Positions 26,663 through 36,429 of a stretch of DNA of 64,000 nucleotides are shown here, in pieces. The notes under the pieces were generated by a model. The model saw only the letters and a program-made list of their open reading frames with translations. It made no database searches and was not told where the DNA came from. The translations under genes were made by a program, and so were the position numbers. The DNA is from Phycisphaeraceae bacterium D3-23 (GTDB taxonomy: Bacteria > Planctomycetota > Phycisphaerae > Phycisphaerales > Phycisphaeraceae), in NCBI GenBank assembly GCA_039555135.1, contig CP114179.1:3038001-3102000 (forward strand), in the 5' to 3' direction. Positions within the stretch are counted from its first letter, which is position 1, and the number at the start of each line of letters is the position of its first letter.

Positions 26663-29600
26663 ACGAACACACGAAGATGCCGCGAGCGATCCTGATACCA
26701 TCGATGCCTTCATCAAGCGGACCTACGGCCGCGTGGCTGGTGACGACCTCGCCGGGCATCCCCCGGCTGCGCCGCACCTGCTGATCCGCGCCTCGGCGGG
26801 GACGGGCAAGACGTATCGGCTGACCACGCGCTACCTCCGGCTCCTGCGCGCGGGCGAGACGGCGGAGCACATCCTCGCGACGACGTTCACGCGCAAGGCG
26901 GCGGGCGAGGTGCTGGGCCGGGTGCTGGGCTGGCTCGCGCGGGCGTCGGTCGACCCGCGCGAGCGCGCGGGGCTCGACTTTGCGCTGGGCGGGTTCGGGC
27001 TGAGTGAGCAAGAGTGTTTGGTGATGCTGCGTCGGCTGGTCGATGGGCTGAACCGTTTAGCGATCGGCACGATCGACAGCTTCTTCAACCGCGCGGCAAG
27101 GGCGCTGCGGTTTGAGCTCGACCTCCCCGCCGAGCCACGGCTGACCGACGAGCACCACCCGGCCGCGCGCGAGCTTCGCTACGACGCGATCCAGCGTGTG
27201 CTCGGCGAGGCAGCGGCGACCGACGACGGGTTCCAGACGCTGATCGAGCTGCTCCGCCGGGTCCATCACGACACCGCAGACCGTTCCGTGACCGAGGCGA
27301 TCGACGCGCTGGTGGTCGAGCTGCACGACGTCTATCGCCAGCACGACGACCGCGCGCTTTGGGCGAAGCTGGACCCGCCGCCGGTGCTGAGCCGGGAGCT
27401 ACTCAACACGGCGGTGATGGATGTCGTTGCGCTGGGCGAACATATTCCAGCGACCAAGACGGGCGCGCCGCGCAAGCACTGGGCTACGGCGTACCAGACG
27501 ATCAGCTTGGCGGCGCAGCGGCACGACTTTGATGCCATCCTCGGCCATGAGATCGCAAAGCGTTTGCTCGAAGCGGGTGACGGTGCGGTATACAGCGGAT
27601 GCGAGATACCGGCCCTCTGGCAGGCGGCGCTGACTCCGATCCTCAAGCACGCCCGTGCGCAGACGTTGCAGCAGCTTGCGCAGATGACGGAGTCGACTTA
27701 CGACTTGCTGGATGCGTTTTCTTCGCAGTACGAAGACGCGAAACGAGCGGCGGGGGTGCTGCTGTTCAGCGACCTGACGCACCTGCTGTCGCGCGCGATG
27801 CCGACGCTCGGCGAGGATGTCGCGGAGCAGTTTTACTACCGGCTCGATTCGCGGGTGACACACCTGCTGCTCGACGAGTTCCAGGATACGTCGCTGCCGC
27901 AGTGGCGGGTGCTCGAGCCGTTCGCACTCGAGGTCACGGCCGCGGCGGACGGCGGGCGGAGTTTTTTCTGTGTCGGCGACGAGAAGCAGGCGATCTATGG
28001 CTGGCGCGGCGGCTGCGCGGAGCTGTTCAGCGCGGTGGAAGAGTTGCCCGGCGTGACGCCTTGGACGATGACGCAGAGCCGGCGGTCGTCGCCCGTGGTG
28101 CTGGATACGGTTAACCAAGTGTTTTCGACGCTGACGACCAACGTTGCGTTTGAGGATAAGCACGACCGCTGGGCCGGCGCGGCCGAGCATTGGGCAGCGC
28201 GGTTCGAGACGCACGCGGCGCACGACACAACGCTGCCCGGGCACGTGCTGCTGAAGACGACGGCCCCGAGCGACTCCGATGCGGCTTACGACGCTGATGA
28301 CGATGGTGATGGGGACACTGGGGCCGCATCGCCCCACGAGGTCTACTGCGCCGAGCATATTGCGAGGGTGGCAATAGAGACGCCCGGCACAACGGTTGGC
28401 GTGCTGCTGCGGCGCAAAAAGGCGGCGCGGGGGCTGCTGCATCGGCTGCGTGCGTTGGGCGTCGCGGTGTCGGAGGAGGGCGGCAACCCGATCGACCACA
28501 CGCCGGCGGTGGGCGCGGTGTTGTCGGCTATCCAGCTCGCGGACCACCCGGGCGACACGGTCGCGGCGTTCCACGTAGGCAACTCGCCGCTGGGTGGGGT
28601 GCTCGGCATGGACTGGCGGGACAAGGCGTCGGTCGGGTCGGCGGCGCTGCGGATTCGGCGGGCGGTGCTGGACCGTGGCTACGGCGAGACGGTCGCGCTG
28701 TGGTGTAGGGCCGTCGCACCGTCATGTGATGCGCGGTCGCTGCGTCGGCTTGAGCAGTTGGTCGGGCTCGCGCAGCAGTACGACCACGACATGGCCGGCG
28801 CGGTGCGGGGCGGTGGGGCGCTGCGGGTAAGCGGGTTTGTGGAGGTGGTGCGCCGCGCGCGGGTCGAGTCGCCGACGCCCGCGGCGGTGCGGGTGATGAC
28901 GCTGCATGCGGCCAAGGGCCTGGAGTTTGATACGGTCGTGCTGCCAGACTTGCACGCGACGCTGAGTGCGAACGACCACAACGCGCTGGTGATGCTGGAT
29001 CGCGATTCGCCGCTGGATGCGCCGCGCCGAATCGTGCGTCGGCTCAAGCGGGGCAAGCTCGCGGCGATCGGGCTGGAAAAGCTGGCGGATCGAGAGGACG
29101 CCTGGCAGCGCGGCGAGGACTTGTGCCTGCTTTACGTGGGGATGACACGCGCTAAGCACGCGCTGCACCTGCTGGTCCCGCCGCTAAAGGCGACGAAGAC
29201 CGGGCTGTCGTCGGTCGGGCGGACGAATCTGAGCTACGCGGCGATCCTGCGGCAGGCGCTCGCGCCGGATTTCGATGAAACGGCTGAGGGTGGTGAGGTG
29301 TTGTACGAGCACGGCGATGTGGGTTGGGCGGCGGCGTTGCCGGGTATGGCTTCAGAATCGTCCGATGAAGCACCGGGTTCGTTAGTCGAGCCGCGTGGCA
29401 CGATTACGCTCGTTCCGGAGCGTCGTCCGACACGCGGGCTGCCCGAGCGTCGGCCTAGTGATGGCGCGGAAGACACGCGGGTGCATGCGACGGATTTGTT
29501 GAAGCTGAGCGCGTCGGGTGGCCGGGGGTATGGTAGCGCGATGCATGCGGTGTGTGAGTTGTTGGGCTTCGTCGATGAAGAGACGCTGCCGGGCGACGAT

Positions 29601-30038
29601 GTGGTCGCGGATGCGCTGCGGCGGGCCGGCCAACCGGATGGGTCGGAAGACGTCGCGGCTTTTGCGGGGCGGCTGCGTGGGATGCTCAAGGCCGAGCCGG
29701 TGCGGTCTGTGCTGTCGCGGGAAGGCGCGGCCGAGCTTTGGCGTGAGCGCGGGTTCGCGGTGGTGCTTGATGGTCGGCTGGTGCGTGGCGTTTACGACCG
29801 GGTGCATGTCTGGCGTGATGCGGCGGGGAAGGCGACCCGTGCCCGGCTGATCGACTTCAAGACCGACCGGCTTCCGGACGCGGGCCCAGACGCGCTGGCC
29901 GAGCACTACGGCGGGCAGGTCAACGCGTACCGCGCGGCGCTGTGTGCGATGCTGGGGATTCAACCCGACGCGGTCGAGGCGATGCTGGTACTGACGGGCG
30001 ACGCGGTTGTGATTCCCGTGGATGGGCCGCCCGACTGA
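26655..30038 (+). CDS. addA: AddA-like UvrD-family helicase/nuclease
   Basis: 1127 residues; ATG 26655 overlaps the addB stop (ATGCCTGA). All SF1A helicase motifs are visible: Walker A IRASAGTGKTYRL (about 46-53), Ia TTFTRKAAGEV, II HLLLDEFQDTS, III FFCVGDEKQAIYGWRGG, IV SRRSSPVVLDTV, V VMTLHAAKGLEFDTVVLP, VI LLYVGMTRAKHAL. The C-terminal RecB-type nuclease has RLIDFKTDRLPDAG and QVNAYRAAL. It pairs with AddB to unwind and resect broken DNA ends, with the second nuclease site acting on the 3'-ended strand. Coupled translation with addB supports a stoichiometric complex. Confidence 0.93.
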   Translation: MPERTHEDAASDPDTIDAFIKRTYGRVAGDDLAGHPPAAPHLLIRASAGTGKTYRLTTRYLRLLRAGETAEHILATTFTRKAAGEVLGRVLGWLARASVDPRERAGLDFALGGFGLSEQECLVMLRRLVDGLNRLAIGTIDSFFNRAARALRFELDLPAEPRLTDEHHPAARELRYDAIQRVLGEAAATDDGFQTLIELLRRVHHDTADRSVTEAIDALVVELHDVYRQHDDRALWAKLDPPPVLSRELLNTAVMDVVALGEHIPATKTGAPRKHWATAYQTISLAAQRHDFDAILGHEIAKRLLEAGDGAVYSGCEIPALWQAALTPILKHARAQTLQQLAQMTESTYDLLDAFSSQYEDAKRAAGVLLFSDLTHLLSRAMPTLGEDVAEQFYYRLDSRVTHLLLDEFQDTSLPQWRVLEPFALEVTAAADGGRSFFCVGDEKQAIYGWRGGCAELFSAVEELPGVTPWTMTQSRRSSPVVLDTVNQVFSTLTTNVAFEDKHDRWAGAAEHWAARFETHAAHDTTLPGHVLLKTTAPSDSDAAYDADDDGDGDTGAASPHEVYCAEHIARVAIETPGTTVGVLLRRKKAARGLLHRLRALGVAVSEEGGNPIDHTPAVGAVLSAIQLADHPGDTVAAFHVGNSPLGGVLGMDWRDKASVGSAALRIRRAVLDRGYGETVALWCRAVAPSCDARSLRRLEQLVGLAQQYDHDMAGAVRGGGALRVSGFVEVVRRARVESPTPAAVRVMTLHAAKGLEFDTVVLPDLHATLSANDHNALVMLDRDSPLDAPRRIVRRLKRGKLAAIGLEKLADREDAWQRGEDLCLLYVGMTRAKHALHLLVPPLKATKTGLSSVGRTNLSYAAILRQALAPDFDETAEGGEVLYEHGDVGWAAALPGMASESSDEAPGSLVEPRGTITLVPERRPTRGLPERRPSDGAEDTRVHATDLLKLSASGGRGYGSAMHAVCELLGFVDEETLPGDDVVADALRRAGQPDGSEDVAAFAGRLRGMLKAEPVRSVLSREGAAELWRERGFAVVLDGRLVRGVYDRVHVWRDAAGKATRARLIDFKTDRLPDAGPDALAEHYGGQVNAYRAALCAMLGIQPDAVEAMLVLTGDAVVIPVDGPPD

Positions 30039-30090
30039 ACTTGCGCAGCTTCTTTGCGGCGGCGCGTGATCTGACCGATCATGGGTGGGT

Positions 30091-31611
30091 ATGGCTACGA
30101 ATTCCAACACCCGCGTCTCGCCGGTCGAGCTGATCGCGTTGGCGGCGCGGCTGAACCACGACGAGCAGCGGCCACGCGGCGAGCTGGTTGTGCGCGACCG
30201 GGCGCTCTCGTCGAAGCTGGCGGCCGAGCCGGGCGGCGATGCGCTGGACGACGCGGCCAGGCTGCTGTGGTGGCTTGAACACGCGGAAGATGCCGAGGCC
30301 GACGCGGTGTCGGACCAGGTCGGCAGCGCGATGTCGCTGGCGGGGTTCGGGCTGGTGGTGCTCGGTTTGTTGATGGGGTCGGGGGTCGCGCTGGGTGTGT
30401 TTGTGTTCGACGGCGAACGGCCCGTGAACGTCGTCGCGGCGCTGGGCGTGTTTGTTTTTTTGCAGGCGGCGACGCTGGTGCTCGCGGTACTCGCGGTGTT
30501 GCCGGCCGGGTGGACAAGCTGGTTGCCGGGGTTCGTCGTTGTGCAGGAGACTCTGCGTCGTCTGAGCCCGGGTCGGCTGTCGTTTCTGCTCGCGCGTTTG
30601 ATGCCGCAGCCGATGCGTGAGGCGCTCGCGGCGTCGATCGGGCGCGCGGGTGCGCACCGGCGGGTGTACGGCCGGGTGCAGCTCTGGGCGGTGGTGCGCT
30701 GGTCGCAACTCTTCGCGGTCGCGTTCAATGTCGCGGCGGCGGCGGTGTTTGTATCGCTCGTGGTGTTCACCGACTTGCTGTTTGTCTGGAGCACCACGCT
30801 CGATGTCGAGCCCGAGTCGTTCCATGCGTTGACGTCGGCGGTCGCGCTGCCCTGGGGGTTTGTGCCTGACGCGGTGCCGTCGCTTGAGCTTGTGAACGCG
30901 ACACGGTTCCAGCGGGGGACGGGGGATGATCCCAGCCGGTTGGGCGGGGGGTGGTGGTCGTTTATCCTGCTGGCGATGCTGGTGTATGGCTTGTTGCCGC
31001 GTTTGGTTGCGCTGGTCTGGGCGCAGGTGGCGCTGGGGCGTGCATCGCGCGCGGCGCTGCTGGCGACGCCGGGGGTTTCGTCGGTGCTTCAGCGTTTGCA
31101 ACGCGGTGCGCAGTCGCAGGACTTGGTTGAACCCACGGACAGCGCGGCGGGTTCGGCCTGGCCGGCGGCGGGGGTCGGCACGCATCCGGTGGTGGTGGAC
31201 TGGTCGCGCGCGGCAGGCTCGGTCGGGCGAGCCAGGCGGGTGCTGGGGCTTGAGGTGGACGACATCCTGCCGGCGGGCGGTGCCCGAACGATGGATGAAG
31301 ATGCCGCCGCGGTCGAACAGATCGGCACACTGGTCAAGCCGTCGGGCGATGTGTCGCCGCGCGGCGTGGTGGTGCTCGTGAAGCTGTGGGAGCCGCCGAT
31401 GCTGGAGGTGCTGTCGTTTTTCAAAGCGCTCCGCATCTCGGTGGGTGACGCGGTGCCCGTGCGTGTCTGCGCGGTGTCACACGATAGCGATGGTCGGCTC
31501 GTGTCGGACGATGCCGAGCATCTGGCGCAGTGGCGTCGGCGGGTGCAGACGCTGGGCGATCCCTGGCTGACGGTGGCGATGCAGCAGGAAGGGGCCGGCG
31601 ATGACGGATGA
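30091..31611 (+). CDS. DUF2868 membrane protein
   Basis: 506 residues from ATG 30091 (GGGTGGGT upstream). Membrane segments are visible at about 85-110 (LAGFGLVVLGLLMGSGVALG), 120-145 (VAALGVFVFLQAATLVLAVL), 210-240 (LFAVAFNVAAAAVFVSLVVF) and 300-320 (WWSFILLAMLVYGLLPRLVA), with a large soluble C-terminal part (about 340-506). This is the DUF2868 arrangement. In many bacteria such genes precede a DUF3482 GTPase gene, and here the two overlap by 11 bp, so they almost certainly act together. No biochemical role is known to me. It lies 52 bp after addA but is probably functionally unrelated to it. Confidence 0.85.
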   Translation: MATNSNTRVSPVELIALAARLNHDEQRPRGELVVRDRALSSKLAAEPGGDALDDAARLLWWLEHAEDAEADAVSDQVGSAMSLAGFGLVVLGLLMGSGVALGVFVFDGERPVNVVAALGVFVFLQAATLVLAVLAVLPAGWTSWLPGFVVVQETLRRLSPGRLSFLLARLMPQPMREALAASIGRAGAHRRVYGRVQLWAVVRWSQLFAVAFNVAAAAVFVSLVVFTDLLFVWSTTLDVEPESFHALTSAVALPWGFVPDAVPSLELVNATRFQRGTGDDPSRLGGGWWSFILLAMLVYGLLPRLVALVWAQVALGRASRAALLATPGVSSVLQRLQRGAQSQDLVEPTDSAAGSAWPAAGVGTHPVVVDWSRAAGSVGRARRVLGLEVDDILPAGGARTMDEDAAAVEQIGTLVKPSGDVSPRGVVVLVKLWEPPMLEVLSFFKALRISVGDAVPVRVCAVSHDSDGRLVSDDAEHLAQWRRRVQTLGDPWLTVAMQQEGAGDDG

Positions 31612-33079
31612 ATCCACGCGAGTTGATACAAACGCCGAAGACGCCGCGCCGCTGCTGGTAGTTGTGGGCCATCCCAACAAGGGCAAGTCGAGCATCGTCG
31701 CGACGCTGGCGGAGGACGCTTCGGTGCAGATCGCGCCTCGGCCTGGCACGACGGTGCGTGCCGACCACTTCCCGATGCGGGTGGATGGCGATCTGCTGTA
31801 CACGCTGGTGGATACGCCGGGGTTTGAGAACGCGCGCAAGGCGCTGGACTGGATGCGGCGACACGATGAGGGTGTCGACCGGCGGAACGAAGTCGTGCGC
31901 AAGTTCATCGCGGCGCACCGCGAGGTGCCGGAGCTTCGTAACGAGGTCGAGCTGCTGACACCGCTCGTCTCGGACCGTGGGCAGGCGGGCGTGCTGTACG
32001 TCGTAGACGGGTCGATCCCGTTCAGCGAGGAGTACGAGGCGGAGATGGAGATCCTGCGGTGGGCGGGTCGGCCGCGCATGGCGCTGATCAACAAGATCGG
32101 CGACGCGGACTACACCGTGTCCTGGCGAACGGCGCTGGACCAGTACTTCAGCATCGTGCGTGAGTTCAACGCGGTGAAGGCGCCATTCGAGAAGCACTTG
32201 GAACTGCTGCGTGGGTTTGGCGAGTTGCGTGAGGGCTGGGCGGGGCCGATGCGCGACGCGGCGGCCGCGCTGGCGGAGCAGCGTGCGGGCTATCGCCGAC
32301 GGTCGGCGAAGCTGGTCGCGGGGTTGCTGGCGGACATGTTGACGCTGACGGAGTCGAAGGTGCTTTCGCGTGAGGACGACGCGTCGCCGCACAAGGAGGC
32401 GCTGCAGAGCAAGCTGCGCGGCCGACTGCGCCAGCTCGAGCGCCGCTGCCGGCAGGAGGTCGAATCGGTCTACGGCCACGACCGGCTGGAACGCGAGGAG
32501 GGCGATGTCGAGTCGCAGGCGCTGCTCGACGGCGACCTGTTCTCCGAGCACGCGTGGGTGCTGTTCGGCCTGCGCAAAAAGCACCTTGTGCTCGCCGGCG
32601 TCGCGGGGGGCGCGGCGACGGGCGGGGTGATCGATGCGTCGGTCGGCGCGGTGTCGTTCATGGCTGGGGCGGTGGTCGGCGCGATCGTGGGTGGGGGGCT
32701 GGGCTGGTACTCGGCGGGGCGTGTGGCGAAGATCCCGACGAAGAGCCGGTGGCTGCCCGGCCCGCTGCGCGGCGCGATCGGCGGGAAGAAGCTGACGTGC
32801 GGGCCGATCAAGAACGTGAATTTCCCGTTCGTGGTGCTCGGCCGGGCGCGTCACCACCACGGCCTGATCGCCGACCGCAACCACGCCGCGCAGGGCGTCT
32901 TGAAGGTCGAGTACGCCGAGGAAGACGCGGGCCGGCTCAACCCGCTCACGGGCGAAGAGACCCGCACGCTGAGCCGGCTGTTCACGAAGCTGGGCAAGTG
33001 CCGGCCCGACAGCGAGCAGGTCCAGCCACTGGTGGACCAGTTGGCGGACCGGATCGCGGCGCTGCTGGGGTCGCAATGA
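31601..33079 (+). CDS. DUF3482 GTPase (HSR1-related)
   Basis: 492 residues. The N-terminal TRAFAC-class GTPase domain has G1 GHPNKGKSS (23-31), G2-like Thr in RPGTTVRAD, G3 DTPGFE and G4 NKIGDAD. The middle is helical (ALQSKLRGRLRQLERRCRQE). Two Gly/Ala-rich segments at about 328-370 (LVLAGVAGGAATGGVIDASV and MAGAVVGAIVGGGLGWYSAG) could insert into membrane. The tail carries FPFVVLGRARHHHGLIADR. It overlaps the DUF2868 gene by 11 bp. The pair may form a GTP-controlled membrane complex, possibly in stress or envelope homeostasis; that is inference only. Confidence 0.88.
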   Translation: MTDESTRVDTNAEDAAPLLVVVGHPNKGKSSIVATLAEDASVQIAPRPGTTVRADHFPMRVDGDLLYTLVDTPGFENARKALDWMRRHDEGVDRRNEVVRKFIAAHREVPELRNEVELLTPLVSDRGQAGVLYVVDGSIPFSEEYEAEMEILRWAGRPRMALINKIGDADYTVSWRTALDQYFSIVREFNAVKAPFEKHLELLRGFGELREGWAGPMRDAAAALAEQRAGYRRRSAKLVAGLLADMLTLTESKVLSREDDASPHKEALQSKLRGRLRQLERRCRQEVESVYGHDRLEREEGDVESQALLDGDLFSEHAWVLFGLRKKHLVLAGVAGGAATGGVIDASVGAVSFMAGAVVGAIVGGGLGWYSAGRVAKIPTKSRWLPGPLRGAIGGKKLTCGPIKNVNFPFVVLGRARHHHGLIADRNHAAQGVLKVEYAEEDAGRLNPLTGEETRTLSRLFTKLGKCRPDSEQVQPLVDQLADRIAALLGSQ

Positions 33080-33102
33080 GAACGCGCTTTCGTGCGGAAC
33101 AT

Positions 33103-33200
33103 GCCACGGTCGATCCGATTCAGCGGTCGTCCGTGTCTGGCCTGGCGTTGTGATCGAGATGCACGGCTGGCCGCTCCGAGCAGCGGATCAACCGTGGCAC
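33103..33200. repeat. 98-bp palindrome, GTGCCACGGTCGATCCG family, copy 3
   Basis: The left arm is GCCACGGTCGATCCGATTCA and the right arm AGCAGCGGATCAACCGTGGC. It matches the copies at 16006 and 23609 with a few mismatches (GATT/GGAT, ATCAACC). It lies in the convergent gap between the DUF3482 gene (ends 33079) and sixA (ends 33210). Confidence 0.88.
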
Positions 33201-33209
33201 AAGGCTTGG

Positions 33210-33842
33210 TCAGTTTGTTGGCGTTTCGCCGCTGTTTTCACATGGCGGGCTTTCTGCTGACTGCGTCGGCATCGGCTCAGGTGTGGCTGGCTCGGTCGTC
33301 TCCGGCTCGATATCCGTCTTTGACATCGGGACCGGCGGGCGTTGTTTGGGCAGTCGGCGGGCAAGCATGCGGAGGGTGCGCGGCGACATCGCCCACAAGA
33401 GTTTTGCAGGCTTCTCGGGATAGCGTTTGGCACGCAGAAGCACCGCGCCGGCCTTGCTGATGGAGGTGAGTTTACATGCGGGGTCGCGGCCGCATAGCAG
33501 CGAGACGGTCTCTTCGAGCTGTGGGTTGTGGCCGACGAGCGCGACCGAGGTATCTTCGCGTTGGAAGAGAGCGTCGATGACGTCGCGTGCGGGGCGGTCG
33601 GCGGCGAGCGCGTCGAGGGTTTCCGGGGTTCGGCGCATCGCGAGGCCAAGCACGGCGGCGGTCTGCTCGGCGCGGGTGTAGGGGCTGGTGAGGATGAGGT
33701 CGACGGGGCGCATCAGCCGGGTGAGCCCGATGGCCGCGAGTTGGGTCCGCCCGTAGCCCCGGCGGGTGAGCTGTCGTGCGGGGTCGTCGAGCCCGTCGAC
33801 GCGGGGCTCGGCGATACCGTGTCGGAAGATCAGGACCTTCAT
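33210..33842 (-). CDS. sixA: SixA-type phosphohistidine phosphatase
   Basis: 210 residues from ATG 33842. Histidine-phosphatase fold: catalytic RHG at 7-9 (MKVLIFRHGIAEP), second-site Arg in LTSPYTRAEQTA, and LVGHNPQLEETV near residue 110 with the second catalytic His. SixA removes phosphate from His of phosphotransfer proteins. The core (~155 residues) is followed by an unusual Pro/Glu/Thr-rich tail (MSKTDIEPETTEPATPEP) of about 40 residues. Its start is 13 bp after the PiT stop, so it is the last gene of the phosphate operon. A link to phosphate signalling (dephosphorylating a His-containing partner) is inferred from position only. Confidence 0.85.
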   Translation of the reverse strand: MKVLIFRHGIAEPRVDGLDDPARQLTRRGYGRTQLAAIGLTRLMRPVDLILTSPYTRAEQTAAVLGLAMRRTPETLDALAADRPARDVIDALFQREDTSVALVGHNPQLEETVSLLCGRDPACKLTSISKAGAVLLRAKRYPEKPAKLLWAMSPRTLRMLARRLPKQRPPVPMSKTDIEPETTEPATPEPMPTQSAESPPCENSGETPTN

Positions 33843-33855
33843 GCGTGCTCCGAGA

Positions 33856-35590
33856 TTAGGCGAAGACCAGGCGGAGCACATAGTAGAAGACGATGCACAG
33901 CCCCGCACCGGCGGGGATGGTGATGACCCATGACGCGGCGATGTCGCGGACGGTGTTGAGGTTGATCGCGCCGATGCCGCGTGCCATGCCGACGCCGAGC
34001 ACCGCGCCGACGAGCGTGTGTGTGGTGGAGATCGGCACCTTAGCCCAGCTGAACGGGAGCGAGGCGATGAGGATGGTGGTCGCGGCGGCGAGCTCTGCAC
34101 AGAAGCCGCGGGTAGGTGTAAGCTCAGTAATCTTTTTCCCGATCGTTTGCATGACGCGCCAGCCCCATGTCGCGAGGCCGACGATGATGCCCGTGCCGCC
34201 CAGCAGCAGCGCCCACAACGGGACGGAGGCCTTGGCCGCGACCGCGCCGTCTTGCAGCGACTGCACCGCGGCCGACAGCGGGCCGATCGCGTTGGCGACG
34301 TCGTTTGCGCCGTGGGCAAACGCGACGAAACACGCGCTCAGGATTTGCAGATACATGAAGATTTTTTCGACCTTGCGGTAGACCGAGTGTGTCGCCTTGG
34401 GGTCGGTCTGCTGCTGCGCGAGGGCTTCGAGTTTGCGGACCTCGGCGAGGATGCTGTCGGCCTTCTCACCGACCTCGCCATGCGCGGAGGCCTGGACGCG
34501 GGCCATATGCTTGTGCATCTTGCCCAGCGACCGTGCGACGTAGGCCGCCTCGAAACGCTTGCGGGTGTCGAGCGGGACATCGTCAATCTTGCGGACCAGC
34601 GCCGCCGCGACGAACGCGCAGACCGCCGCGAACACCGCCGCCGCGCCGAAGACAAACAGTGGAAAGTACGGGTCCTTACTGTCGACGAGGTTGAGGTTTT
34701 GGTAGAAGTCGCTCTTCCAGAAGTACTTAAGCCCCTTGAACGCGGTCATGCCGACGAGGATCATCACCATGAAGAACACGATGACGGGCGTCATGCGCTT
34801 GGCGGCCTTCACCGGGTCGGGCTTGTTGAGTACGCCCTTCTGTACAAAGCGGAACAGCAGGTAGGCGATCGACCCGGCCAGGAGGGGCGAGACGACCCAG
34901 CTCGCGGCGATCTTTGCGACGCCGCCGAACTGCCCGGGCGAGCCGACCCAGTCGACGGCGCTGATGCCCAGCGCGACGCAGCCGAACCCGACGACCGCGC
35001 CGACGATGGAGTGCGTTGTGGAGACCGGCCAGCCGAAGTACGACGCGATCTGCAGCCAGAGCCCCGCCGCCAGCAGCGCTGCGATCATACCCATCGCGAG
35101 GTTGAGCGAGCCCAGCTGCTGTGCCGGCTCGTACTTGCTCTTGAAGTCCGGGTAGAGCTCCATAAACGAACGCGCCTCGGCGACGGACTCGGGTGCCTCG
35201 GCTTCGAGCTCGGCGATTTTTTCGGGGTCGGCTTTGACCAGTGTCGTCAGCGCGGTGACCATGTCGGACGAAGGCGGTTCGTCGAGGTCGAAGGCGTCCT
35301 GCACCTCGATCGCGGTGACCTGGATAGGATCAAAGATACCTTTGCGGACGGTCTCGGAGACGTTGGAGCCGACGAGTGCCGCGCCGCTGAACTCGAAGAT
35401 CGCGGCGAGGATGATGGCCCACTTGAGCGTGAGCGCGCCCCGAGCCGACGGACGTGCCCATGGCGTTGGCGACGTCGTTGGCGCCGATGTTCCAGGCCAT
35501 GTAGAAGCCAAACGCGATCGCCAGGCACAGCAGGATCGCCTGGTTGGTCGTCAGGCCGGCGAAGGGGTCGAAGGCAAGGAGCAGGGTCAT
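33856..35590 (-). pseudogene. PiT-family inorganic phosphate transporter, one frameshift
   Basis: Opens at ATG 35590 with FGFYMAWNIGANDVANAMG, the first PiT signature. At about 35438-35441 (CCCC on the plus strand, GGGG in the gene) the frame must drop one base to join GALTLKWAIILAAIFEFSG. The rest runs cleanly to 33856 with TTHSIVGAVVGFG, a second signature AHGANDVANAIGPL and TTHTLVGAVLGVG. The ~577-residue product would have about 10-12 membrane helices and a ~200-residue cytoplasmic loop (RSLGKMHKHMARVQASAHG). PiT takes up metal-phosphate using proton or sodium gradients. DUF47 lies immediately upstream, as is usual. Because everything else is intact, the frameshift is probably a sequencing indel. 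Confidence 0.85.
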
Positions 35591-35689
35591 TCCGTGTCGC
35601 TTCCGGTCGGGGGCGAGTGGGGGTGCCGATCAACGTGCCGGCGTTGGTGAGACAGGCCGACGCAGGGTCGGCGCTTGCGGGGCCGCGGC

Positions 35690-36364
35690 CTACTTGAGCT
35701 GGAGGATCCCGCGGATGCGGTTGCCCAGCCGGTTGCTGCGGTCGCCCAGGTCGCTGACCTGTTTGAGGACCTTGGTCCAGAGGAAGAAGCTGCCGACAGT
35801 GAGGTCGGTCTCGTGCGCGAAGAGCAGCTTGAGCAGGTCGTGTTGCATGCCGTCGGCCTCGTCTTCCAGCACCGAGACGCGGCGGATGAGCTCGACCGTC
35901 GTCTGCGCTTCGCCGCCGGCAAACCCGGCGTCGAGCAGGTTGTCCAGCTCGTCGATGACCTGTCGGATCGCGTCGAAGGTGTCGAGGTTGATCTGCACAA
36001 AGGCCTTGAACTCCTCGACAAACGGCGGGACATCGCCACACGCCCGCAGTGTCAGCAGCTTGCCGAGGTTCTGCATCTTGTCCGCGATCGAGTCCTGCAC
36101 GATGATGATCTGGCGGAGCCGGCCACGGTCGACGGCCATGAACACGCCGCCGCGCAGCTGGCTCTCGATATCGCGCTTGAGGTGGTCGGCGGTCTCTTCG
36201 ATCTCGTCGATCTCGGCCGCGAGCTTCTCGACCGTCGCCTGGTCGTTGGCGAGGTAGGCGTCGATCATCGCTTGGGCCTTGGACACACAGCGGGCGACCC
36301 GCTCCATGTGCTGCTGGATCGGGACGAACGGCGATCGGCCGAAGAGTTTGGCAATCGTACGCAT
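35690..36364 (-). CDS. DUF47 family PhoU-like regulator of phosphate transport
   Basis: 224 residues from ATG 36364, with AAGGAG 8-13 nt upstream. All-helical PhoU-related protein (TIGR00153 type): SPFVPIQQHMERVARCVSKA, EIDEIEETADHLKRDIESQL, DRGRLRQIIIVQDSIADKMQ and LEDEADGMQHDLLKLLF. The acidic E-x-x-x-D clusters are the probable metal-binding bundle sites. Members act in the cytoplasm with PiT permeases, probably gating or restraining uptake. The gene is 99 bp upstream of PiT on the same strand and 238 bp downstream of phoR, and forms the PiT regulatory partner in this island. Confidence 0.9.
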   Translation of the reverse strand: MRTIAKLFGRSPFVPIQQHMERVARCVSKAQAMIDAYLANDQATVEKLAAEIDEIEETADHLKRDIESQLRGGVFMAVDRGRLRQIIIVQDSIADKMQNLGKLLTLRACGDVPPFVEEFKAFVQINLDTFDAIRQVIDELDNLLDAGFAGGEAQTTVELIRRVSVLEDEADGMQHDLLKLLFAHETDLTVGSFFLWTKVLKQVSDLGDRSNRLGNRIRGILQLK

Positions 36365-36429
36365 CACGGTCTCCTTGAAAGTCGCAAGATTCTAACCCAT
36401 CCTGAATACCGCTGATATGGCTCACACAA

